The notes below the pieces were generated by a model. It made no database searches, was not told where the DNA came from, and saw only the letters and a program-made list of their open reading frames with translations. Of a stretch of DNA of 10,970 nt, positions 4,950-10,970 are shown piece by piece; positions within the stretch are counted from its first letter, which is position 1; every line of letters begins with the position of its first letter. Source of the DNA: an uncultured Porphyromonadaceae bacterium (GTDB lineage: Bacteria > Bacteroidota > Bacteroidia > Bacteroidales > Muribaculaceae); NCBI GenBank assembly GCA_902494595.1, contig CABUTY010000016.1, positions 1 through 10,970 on the forward strand, written 5' to 3'. A program made the position numbers and the translations under genes.

Positions 4950-7940
4950 ATGGAGAGGGTCGACGACACGATGCTGGGCAAGCTGTATCTCAAGGATACG
5001 GCCTTTCAGACGCTGATGCAGCGCCGGATTTTCAACGTGCTGTTGATAGCTACTCCCTACGACGCCTTTGTCCTCGAGGAGGATGGCCGAATCGAGGAAC
5101 AGATTTACAACGAATATGTGTCGCTGAACCTGACGTCGCCGCCGCGCTTCACGATGGTGGCCACGTACGCCGAGGCATATGCCCAGCTGCGTGAGAAGAG
5201 CTTCGACATGATCATCGCCATGCCCGGTGTGGACATCAGCGAGACATTCCGGGAGGCTGTCAATATCGACTGGGAATATCCCGAGATACCTTTTGTGGTG
5301 CTCACGCCCTTCAGCAAGGAGGTGCGCCGGCGTATCGCCAACGAAGACCTGCGGGGTGTGGACTATGTGTTCTCTTGGCTTGGCAACGTCGACCTAATAT
5401 TGGCCATAATCAAGCTGGTGGAAGACAGCATGAATGCTCCCAACGACATTCTCGACACGGGAGTGCAGGCCATCCTTCTGGTGGAGGACTCGATACGCTT
5501 CTACAGCTCGATATTGCCCTATCTTTTCAAGTTTCTTCTCAAGCAGAGCAAGGAGTTCAGCAAGGAGGCCCTCAACCAGCACGAGGCATCGTTGCGTATG
5601 CGTGGACGCAGCAAGGTGTTCCTTGCAAAGAATTACGAGGAGGCCACGGCCATCATCGACAAGTATGGCGACAATATCCTGGGGATGGTCACCGACGCCC
5701 GTTTCCCGGTAAACGGCGAGAAGGACCCCGACGCCGGAATGCGACTCGCCGAGTATCTGCACCGCCGCAATCCCCATGCGCCGGTAATCATGGAGAGCCA
5801 GGAAAGCTCCAACCGTCAAAGAGCCGAAGAGGCCGGATATACATTCCTCGACAAGAATTCCAAGAAGCTGCCCGTGGACCTGCGTGCCGCCGTCATGAAG
5901 GAGTTCGGTTTCGGCGACTTCATAGTGCGCTATCCCTCCAACGGCCGCGAGATGATGCGCATACACAACCTCAAGGAACTGCAGAACGGCATCTTCGAGA
6001 TTCCCAGCGACTTGCTGCATTTCTATTCGCAGAACAACTGTATAAGCCGGTGGCTCTATTCACGGGCCCTCTTCCCGATTGCCGAGGCGTTGAAGCATCA
6101 CGTGTTCAAGGATATCGAGGATGCGCCGAAGGTCCGCAAGCTGGTGTTCGAGTGCATAGTGCGTTACCGGCGGATGAAGAACCGGGGTGTCGTTGCCGAG
6201 TTCGACCGCGACAATTACGACGACTACAGCAATTTCGCCCGCATAGGACAGGGGTCGATGGGGGGCAAGGGGCGCGGCCTGGCATTCATCGACCAGATTA
6301 TCAAGCGCAACCCTGTGTGCGACAATTTCGAAGGCGTGCAGATTACCATCCCTCATACGCTGGTGGTATGCACCGATATCTTCGACGAGTTCATGGACCG
6401 TAACGGTCTATACCAGATAGCGTTGAGCGACGCCCCCGACGAGGAGATACTGCGGGCCTTTCTCAACGCGGAGCTTCCCGAGGAGGTCAACGAAGACTTC
6501 CTGGCCTTTTTCGATGTGGTTCACCGCCCGCTGGCAGTACGCAGCTCCTCGTTGCTCGAGGACTCCCATTACCAGCCTTTCGCCGGAATATACTCCACCT
6601 ACATGATACCCTACATCCACGACATATCAGCGCGACTGAGGATGTTGTCGGCGGCTGTGAAAGCGGTATACGCATCAGTGTATTTCGCCGACTCCAAGGC
6701 ATACATGACGGCCACAAGCAACGTGATAGACCAGGAGAAGATGGCCGTGATTCTGCAGGAGGTGGCCGGCAATGACCATGACGGCTTCTATTACCCCAAC
6801 TTCTCGGGCGTGGGACGCAGCCTCAATTACTATCCCATAGGCGATGAAAAGAGTTCCGAGGGCGTGGTGGAGATAGCGGCCGGACTCGGCGAGTACATCG
6901 TCGACGGCAGCAAGGCCCTGCGCTTCAGCCCCGCCCATCCCGAACATGTGGTGCAGACATCAACGGTGCAATCGGCGTTGCGCGACACCCAGACTTACCT
7001 CTACGGCCTGCAGCCGAAGATTGTGGCCAACGACGATTTCTCCGTCGACAACAACTTCAATATCTCCCGCATTTCTGTGGCCGACGCTTTCAAAAGCGGC
7101 TCGCTGAAATATATGGTCTCCACCTACGATGTCAACGACGACATGCTCCGTGACACCGAGGCTGGACCTGGCCGAAAGGTGCTTACTTTCGCCAACATAC
7201 TCAAGCACGACAGATTCCCGCTGGCGCGCATCGCCAGGTTCATGCTCGAGACCGGGCAGTACGAGCTGGGACGTCCCGTGGAGATAGAGTTTGCCGGCAA
7301 CATATTCGCCGAACCGGATGCCGACGGACGCATAGGCACTGTCTACTGGCTGCAGATCAGGCCGATTGTCGACCGCAAGGAGATGCTCGACAACAAGATC
7401 ATAAAGCTGTCTGACGAAAAGCTGCTGATGCGCAGCGACATGGCCCTGGGTCATGGAGTGATGGACAATGTGCGTCATGTGGTGTATGTCAAGGAAGGAG
7501 CCTTCGACAGTCTGCGTACGCGCGAGATAGCCGCCGAGGTGGCCGACATCAACAAGGAACTTACCGACGCCGGACAACCCTATATCCTTCTGGGCCCGGG
7601 CCGATGGGGCACCAGCGACCCGGCTCTGGGCATCCCGGTGCGGTGGCCGCAGATTGCCAATGCACGCCTGATTGTGGAGTCGGCTCTCCCCGGGTTCAGG
7701 ATAGAACCGAGCCAAGGTACGCATTTCTTCCAGAACCTTACCTCCTTCGGCACGGGTTACTTTACCATCGACATGCAGGCCGGGAGCGGTTATCTCGATA
7801 TGGGATACCTCGATGCGATGCCTGCGGAGAAGGAGACGGAGTTCATAAGGGTGGTGCGTTTCGACGAGCCGCTCACCATAGCCATCAACGGTATGAAATC
7901 GAAGGGGGTGGTTATGAAACAGGGTATTGCCGACACCTGA
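4950..7940 (+). CDS. Receiver-receiver-ATP-grasp hybrid protein (PEP/pyruvate-binding domain protein without His domain)
   Basis: The protein has 996 residues, probably cytoplasmic. Residues 28-155 look like a degenerate receiver domain: strand 3 reads DMIIAMPGVD, lacking the phospho-acceptor aspartate. Residues 173-318 look like a full receiver: ILLVEDS (E179, D180), MVTDARFP (D249 as acceptor), S283 in IMESQES and K302 in FLDKNSK. Residues about 425-810 match the PEP synthase/pyruvate phosphate dikinase ATP-grasp domain: GSMGGKGRGL (435-444), AVRSSSLLEDS (529-539) followed by FAGIYSTYM, AAGLGEYIVDG (643-653), VEIEFA (777-782) and YWLQIRPI (799-806). The phosphohistidine and PEP-binding barrel domains that follow in true PEP synthase are absent. 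Residues 820-996 are another domain with GPGRWGTSDPALGIP and SQGTHFFQNLTSFGTGYF. I recognise this architecture from Bacteroidota annotations, but no reaction is known to me. ATG 4971 is an alternative start. Its TGA overlaps the next ATG. Confidence 0.85.
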   Translation: MERVDDTMLGKLYLKDTAFQTLMQRRIFNVLLIATPYDAFVLEEDGRIEEQIYNEYVSLNLTSPPRFTMVATYAEAYAQLREKSFDMIIAMPGVDISETFREAVNIDWEYPEIPFVVLTPFSKEVRRRIANEDLRGVDYVFSWLGNVDLILAIIKLVEDSMNAPNDILDTGVQAILLVEDSIRFYSSILPYLFKFLLKQSKEFSKEALNQHEASLRMRGRSKVFLAKNYEEATAIIDKYGDNILGMVTDARFPVNGEKDPDAGMRLAEYLHRRNPHAPVIMESQESSNRQRAEEAGYTFLDKNSKKLPVDLRAAVMKEFGFGDFIVRYPSNGREMMRIHNLKELQNGIFEIPSDLLHFYSQNNCISRWLYSRALFPIAEALKHHVFKDIEDAPKVRKLVFECIVRYRRMKNRGVVAEFDRDNYDDYSNFARIGQGSMGGKGRGLAFIDQIIKRNPVCDNFEGVQITIPHTLVVCTDIFDEFMDRNGLYQIALSDAPDEEILRAFLNAELPEEVNEDFLAFFDVVHRPLAVRSSSLLEDSHYQPFAGIYSTYMIPYIHDISARLRMLSAAVKAVYASVYFADSKAYMTATSNVIDQEKMAVILQEVAGNDHDGFYYPNFSGVGRSLNYYPIGDEKSSEGVVEIAAGLGEYIVDGSKALRFSPAHPEHVVQTSTVQSALRDTQTYLYGLQPKIVANDDFSVDNNFNISRISVADAFKSGSLKYMVSTYDVNDDMLRDTEAGPGRKVLTFANILKHDRFPLARIARFMLETGQYELGRPVEIEFAGNIFAEPDADGRIGTVYWLQIRPIVDRKEMLDNKIIKLSDEKLLMRSDMALGHGVMDNVRHVVYVKEGAFDSLRTREIAAEVADINKELTDAGQPYILLGPGRWGTSDPALGIPVRWPQIANARLIVESALPGFRIEPSQGTHFFQNLTSFGTGYFTIDMQAGSGYLDMGYLDAMPAEKETEFIRVVRFDEPLTIAINGMKSKGVVMKQGIADT

Positions 7941-8431
7941 TGGGGAAAGCTCTGGACATATGGCTTCATCCGCGTCGGACCATGGAAGAGCTTGACGAGC
8001 TGACTATTGCCAACGCCGACCTTTCCGCCCGTCTTGAAAAGAGCGCGGAGGAGTTGAGGTTGGGAGAGGAGGAGCTTACCGCCGAGCGGGCTTCTGCCTC
8101 GGAGCTTCGCTGCAAGGTAGGGGAGCTGCAGGAGGAGCTTGACCGCCGTGACGAGGAACTTCGCGACTTGCGCGACCGTCTCGATGAATGGAAAGACATG
8201 GATCGCCGTGTCAGCGAGTTCGAGCGGGGGCTCACTGCCGTGGAGGATATGAAGAGACATTACGAAGATAGGATAGGCAGACTGCGTGCCAAGATAATCG
8301 AGATGCGCGAGAGCGGCCGTAAGGGGGAAGTCAATCATGCCGGCGGCAAGACACCGGTGATTGATATGACGCTGGCTGCCCCGCTTGCCGACGATGACCC
8401 AGATGCCGACTGGCTGCAGCCTCTCCCCTGA
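7940..8431 (+). CDS. Small coiled-coil protein of unknown function
   Basis: This 163-residue protein is not a family I recognise. Residues 15-125 are highly charged, rich in Glu, Arg, Lys and Leu, with heptad-like spacing (for example VGELQEELDRRDEELRDLRD at 60-79), so a long coiled coil is likely. The N-terminus MGKALDIWLHPRR is short and basic. The C-terminal 40 residues are probably disordered, with an acidic patch DDDPDAD at 151-157. There is no signal peptide or membrane helix. The frame is open further upstream (to 7604), but that part overlaps the ATP-grasp gene; ATG 7940 shares bases with the preceding TGA (TGATG), indicating tight translational coupling. Being coupled to the receiver/ATP-grasp protein, it may be a binding partner or scaffold for it; this is inference from position only. 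Confidence 0.75.
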   Translation: MGKALDIWLHPRRTMEELDELTIANADLSARLEKSAEELRLGEEELTAERASASELRCKVGELQEELDRRDEELRDLRDRLDEWKDMDRRVSEFERGLTAVEDMKRHYEDRIGRLRAKIIEMRESGRKGEVNHAGGKTPVIDMTLAAPLADDDPDADWLQPLP

Positions 8432-8489
8432 CTTCGACATAATACGCTGACATACACAAAGGGTCTCGCGACTTTTGACCTGTAACGCA

Positions 8490-9659
8490 ATGCAAAAGAA
8501 ACTGAGGGAAATAATATCAAGCATACCGAAAGCGCTGGGCATCACGGTGCTGGCCTTTCTGTTGTCGATGGTTCTGGCGGTGCCGTTCAATGCCATCACC
8601 ACGGCGGTGGTGAGCGCGCCGGAGAAGAACGACCTGCGCATGGCCGACATGTTCGCCCAGTTTGCCGACAACAGGAGCGTCAGCGACTACGACGACAGGA
8701 TAGTGCTCGTGAACATCGGTGCCGCCGGCCGTGAAGAGATTGCCGAGCTGCTGGGCATCGTGGAGGAAGGAGCACCCGAGGTAATAGGTCTCGACGTGAA
8801 TTTCCCAAAGGCGGGTGCGGAGAGTGTCGACAGCCTGCTGGTGGAGGCTTTGACGCTCGCCGAGAATGTGGTATGCGCGCAGACTGTCACGGCCGACAAT
8901 GGAAAGTTCAGTCCCGGTGTGCGACCCTTTTTCTACGGTCAGGTGCCCGGTATGGAATATGGAGTGGTGACATGGCCTACGGAGAACCCTGACGCCAGAG
9001 TGCGGCAATACAGAATTGATTTCCCGGTGAAGGGCGACACGTTGGTGTCGTTTGCCGGACTTTTGGCCGAGAGGTATGTTCCCGGAGCATTGCGCCGCTT
9101 CCGTAGCCATGATTCCGAACTCGGCATCATCGACTTCCCGTCGCGGCGGTTTCCGGTATACGATGCCGGCGAGGTGGCAGACCATCTGGAAGACCTTACC
9201 GGAAGGATTGTGCTCATAGGCGGCATGAACGACCTCGACGACTCCCATGCCACACCGGTGTCGCCCAGAATGCCCGGCGTGCAGATTCACGCGCATATCA
9301 TCGCCAACCTTATCGACGGCGACTGGCCCGTGGATATAACGTATCCCTACGATGCGCTTATAGCCTTGGCAGCCTGCTTCATAATGGTGATGATTTCCCT
9401 TAACTTCAAAAAAGATTACAAGGGTATCGCGATGCGTTTTCTGCAGGTAGGATGCGCATATCTGGCCATAAGGACAGGCTATTGGCTGTATGTGGACCAT
9501 GCCGTGATTCTGGACCTCACCACCACTTTGCTCATGATTACCTTCGGCATGTTCGCCATTGATGTGTGGAACGGCGTATGGTACTTCGGAAATAAGCTTT
9601 TTAACAGATTATTCAGGAAAGAAACAACAAAAGAAACACCATGCAAAGAATTGTCATGA
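8490..9659 (+). CDS. CHASE2 domain membrane sensor without output domain
   Basis: The protein has 389 residues. An N-terminal helix (about 15-38) is followed by an extracytoplasmic CHASE2 domain (about 45-280), then three close helices (about 286-304, 312-334 and 336-358) and a short basic tail. CHASE2 marks are VIGLDVNFP at 98-106, GRIVLIGGMNDLDDSHATPV at 238-257, and RMPGVQIHAHIIANLI at 260-275. CHASE2 is a periplasmic sensor module normally linked through the same helix pattern to a kinase, cyclase or other cytoplasmic enzyme. Here only about 30 residues follow the last helix, so output must pass to another protein. ATG 8490 is preferred over an in-frame TTG at 8475. The 58 bases upstream (8432-8489) show no clear promoter or terminator. 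The ligand is unknown. The gene overlaps the next by 19 bases. Confidence 0.85.
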   Translation: MQKKLREIISSIPKALGITVLAFLLSMVLAVPFNAITTAVVSAPEKNDLRMADMFAQFADNRSVSDYDDRIVLVNIGAAGREEIAELLGIVEEGAPEVIGLDVNFPKAGAESVDSLLVEALTLAENVVCAQTVTADNGKFSPGVRPFFYGQVPGMEYGVVTWPTENPDARVRQYRIDFPVKGDTLVSFAGLLAERYVPGALRRFRSHDSELGIIDFPSRRFPVYDAGEVADHLEDLTGRIVLIGGMNDLDDSHATPVSPRMPGVQIHAHIIANLIDGDWPVDITYPYDALIALAACFIMVMISLNFKKDYKGIAMRFLQVGCAYLAIRTGYWLYVDHAVILDLTTTLLMITFGMFAIDVWNGVWYFGNKLFNRLFRKETTKETPCKELS

Positions 9660-10480
9660 TTATTCTTGCCGCGATAGCCATGTTTGCGGCACATGCGCAG
9701 TATGCAGTATATGAAGTCAAGGGTAAGGCCACTGTCGAACGGCAGGGTCAGACGAAAGCGGTGACCAAAGGTATGGAGCTGAAACCCAATGATATCCTCG
9801 ACCTCGGCCGTGGTGCCGAGGTGACCGTGACCAGCAAACTGCGCAAGAAGAATCTAACCGTAAAGGGGGAGGGCCGCGCTACGGTGCTCAACAGGATGGT
9901 CGATGCCAACAGGAAGGCCAAGGACAACGGTACAGTAGTGGGCGGATTCGGACCCAAAGGGAATAAATTCCCTAAGAAACCGCAGCCGGGCAATATGATA
10001 TATACTCATGACGGAGCTGCTAACCGGGGTGGCTTGGAAATATGCGACTCCGACACCTCTTATGTATCCGACATACAGCTTCTGGCCGCCATTCTGCGCA
10101 ACTGGGAATGCTATACGCGTCAGAATAGTATCTTCCCCGCGGAGTTCCGCTATGTCACCGAGGATGGTGCCGACAATCTGGTGATTGAAAACCAGGGCGA
10201 CAACACCATCTATTTCAACATATTCAGGGTGACTGATGGAAAGGGGATATCAGCGGAGACCTATTCGTCGACATCGCCGGAACTCAACAACAGCGTGGGT
10301 CCTCGTGCGGAGTGGACGATGGTTTGGCGGCCGCAGCTTGGCGACGGCAGCCGCCGGGTGGTGCTGATGTCGGATGAGCCCTTCGACCTTGAGGAGCTTC
10401 TTCTGGAGCTTCAGGAGGGCGACGACAATATTGACGATTCCCCGGCGGTGCAGCGCAACAAGTGGGTGAAGGTGCTCTGA
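9641..10480 (+). CDS. Secreted protein with FecR-like N-terminal domain
   Basis: The 279-residue product begins with a signal peptide, MQRIVMIILAAIAMFAAHA, with probable cleavage after A19 (AHA before Q20). Mature residues 20-85 (VYEVKGKATVERQGQTK, then GMELKPNDILDLGRGAEVTV) resemble the FecR domain pattern of a beta-rich fold with a central GD- or ND-type turn. Residues 115-279 are not recognised; they contain two cysteines (C135, C157) that could form a disulfide, and an acidic segment EELLLELQEGDDNIDD at 251-266. FecR-type domains and CHASE2 are found together in other signalling proteins, so this may be the periplasmic partner of the CHASE2 protein. ATG 9641 is chosen because the region before it is A-rich (GAAACAACAAAAGAAAC), as in Bacteroidota starts, and it supplies the basic n-region; ATG 9656 would overlap the CHASE2 stop as ATGA but lose it. 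The stop touches the miaB stop. Confidence 0.75.
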   Translation: MQRIVMIILAAIAMFAAHAQYAVYEVKGKATVERQGQTKAVTKGMELKPNDILDLGRGAEVTVTSKLRKKNLTVKGEGRATVLNRMVDANRKAKDNGTVVGGFGPKGNKFPKKPQPGNMIYTHDGAANRGGLEICDSDTSYVSDIQLLAAILRNWECYTRQNSIFPAEFRYVTEDGADNLVIENQGDNTIYFNIFRVTDGKGISAETYSSTSPELNNSVGPRAEWTMVWRPQLGDGSRRVVLMSDEPFDLEELLLELQEGDDNIDDSPAVQRNKWVKVL

Positions 10481-10495
10481 TCAGAGCACCTCACC
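10465..10495. terminator. Palindrome at the convergent stop-stop junction, possible bidirectional terminator
   Basis: GGTGCTCTGATCAGAGCACC (10471-10490) is a perfect palindrome centred between 10480 and 10481, extended to 22 bases by A10470 and T10491. With one bulged A, GGTGA (10465-10469) can also pair with TCACC (10491-10495). In RNA from either strand it would form a hairpin with a GAUC loop and a stem of up to about 13 pairs. It contains both stop codons of the convergent genes. No T-run follows on either side, so it is not a classic intrinsic terminator. Confidence 0.4.
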
Positions 10496-10970
10496 GCGCA
10501 ATGTGGCCGACGAGGCATCGGTGATGCGCACCTTCACTAAGTCGCCGGCATTGACGCCACGGCGTGGGAATACCACAAACTTGTTCTGCGACGTGCGGCC
10601 GCAGTATTCCTCGGCATTCCGCTTGGAAGGTCCTTCCACCAGTACCTCGAAGCATTTGCCCATGTCGCGGCGGTTGCTCTCCAGCGACAGCTCGTTCTGA
10701 AGTGCTATCATACGGTTGAGGCGTTCTATCTTCACTTCCTCGGGAATGTTGTCGGGCATTGTTCTGGAAGCCAACGTGCCGGGACGTTCCGAATATTTGA
10801 ACATGAAGGCGGAGTCGAACCCCACTTCCCTCATGAGCGAGAGGGTCTGCGCGAAATCCTCCTCCGACTCGTTGTGGAATCCCGTGAACATGTCGGTGGA
10901 TATCCCGGCGTCGGGAATTATGCGTCGGATGGCGGCTATACGGTCGAGGTACCACTGCCGGGTATATTTG
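10481..10970 (-). CDS. miaB: MiaB, tRNA-2-methylthio-N6-dimethylallyladenosine synthase, C-terminal part
   Basis: Read on the minus strand, the frame is open from the right edge to TGA at 10483-10481, giving 162 residues of a protein normally about 450 long. DMFTGFHNESEEDFAQT and DSAFMFKYSERPGT, followed by IPEEVKIERLNRMIALQNEL, are hallmark end segments of the radical-SAM domain of MiaB. The last 60 or so residues (FEVLVEGPSKRN through VKVRITDASSATLRGEVL) form the TRAM RNA-binding domain. MiaB is a cytoplasmic iron-sulfur enzyme that adds the methylthio group to i6A37 of tRNAs reading UNN codons. The two cluster-binding cysteine regions and the start lie beyond the window. It is transcribed towards the operon, and its stop abuts the stop of the FecR-like gene with no intervening base. 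Confidence 0.93.
   Translation of the reverse strand, partial: KYTRQWYLDRIAAIRRIIPDAGISTDMFTGFHNESEEDFAQTLSLMREVGFDSAFMFKYSERPGTLASRTMPDNIPEEVKIERLNRMIALQNELSLESNRRDMGKCFEVLVEGPSKRNAEEYCGRTSQNKFVVFPRRGVNAGDLVKVRITDASSATLRGEVL

Noticed and set aside
5375..6403. 342-codon plus-strand frame inside the receiver/ATP-grasp gene
   Set aside because: Its product is Arg-, Gln- and Pro-rich without domains, while the overlapping frame encodes clear receiver and ATP-grasp motifs.
6960..7724. 254-codon minus-strand frame opposite the ATP-grasp gene
   Set aside because: Antisense shadow of a recognised domain, with no motif and no plausible start context.
7604..7939. N-terminal extension of the coiled-coil gene
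   Set aside because: It would overlap 337 bases of the ATP-grasp gene and reads as an Arg/Cys/His-rich shadow; ATG 7940 with TGATG overlap is far better.
4950..7940. Calling the 996-residue protein phosphoenolpyruvate synthase
   Set aside because: The phosphohistidine motif and PEP-binding barrel are not present, and the N-terminus has receiver domains that PEP synthase lacks.
8475..8489. TTG start for the CHASE2 gene
   Set aside because: It adds only five residues, without a supporting signal, ahead of an ATG at 8490.
8432..8489. Promoter before the CHASE2 gene (GACTTTTG near 8470-8477)
   Set aside because: It differs from TAnnTTTG in the key first base, and no -33 element is visible.
10496..10700. 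Plus-strand frame of about 65 codons over miaB
   Set aside because: It is antisense to strongly conserved MiaB sequence and shows no domain.

Overview
The window looks like a chromosomal stretch from a member of the Bacteroidales (Bacteroidota). The evidence is the gene families: a DUF2723/TMEM260-like glycosyltransferase, a DUF4271 membrane protein followed by a HemD-like protein, a large receiver/PEP-pyruvate-binding protein and a Bacteroidales-like MiaB. Shine-Dalgarno sites are mostly missing, and one TAnnTTTG-type -7 element is present. Base composition is GC-rich by eye, which would fit Muribaculaceae, Barnesiella or Alistipes relatives better than Bacteroides or Prevotella; the genus is a guess.

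Layout: eight genes run rightwards without a large gap, and one gene (miaB) converges on them at the right edge. Positions 1-3359 hold three genes that look envelope- or glycan-related: the C-terminal half of a DUF2723 protein, a NodB-type polysaccharide deacetylase and an extended SDR (NAD-dependent epimerase/dehydratase-like) protein. Positions 3359-4934 hold a six-helix DUF4271 membrane protein and a uroporphyrinogen-III synthase-like protein. An AT-rich island with a candidate promoter lies inside the end of the DUF4271 gene. Start and stop codons overlap at 1670, 3359 and 7940 (TAATG or TGATG), and other gaps are 15-60 bases, so much of this is probably co-transcribed and translationally coupled.

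Positions 4950-10480 are the most unusual part. They encode a 996-residue protein with two receiver-like domains (the second with an intact phospho-acceptor pocket) joined to a PEP-synthase-type ATP-grasp domain, but without the phosphohistidine and PEP-binding domains. Next come a short coiled-coil protein, a CHASE2 membrane sensor with no cytoplasmic output domain, and a secreted protein with a FecR-like N-terminal region. I infer that these four form one signalling module running from periplasm to cytoplasm. Its chemistry and output are unknown, and I know of no description of such a system.

At the right end the FecR-like gene and miaB meet stop codon to stop codon with no base between them. 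The junction is a perfect 22-base palindrome because both genes end in the same bases. No tRNA, rRNA, CRISPR array, insertion sequence or phage gene was seen, and no gene-free stretch exceeds 60 bases.
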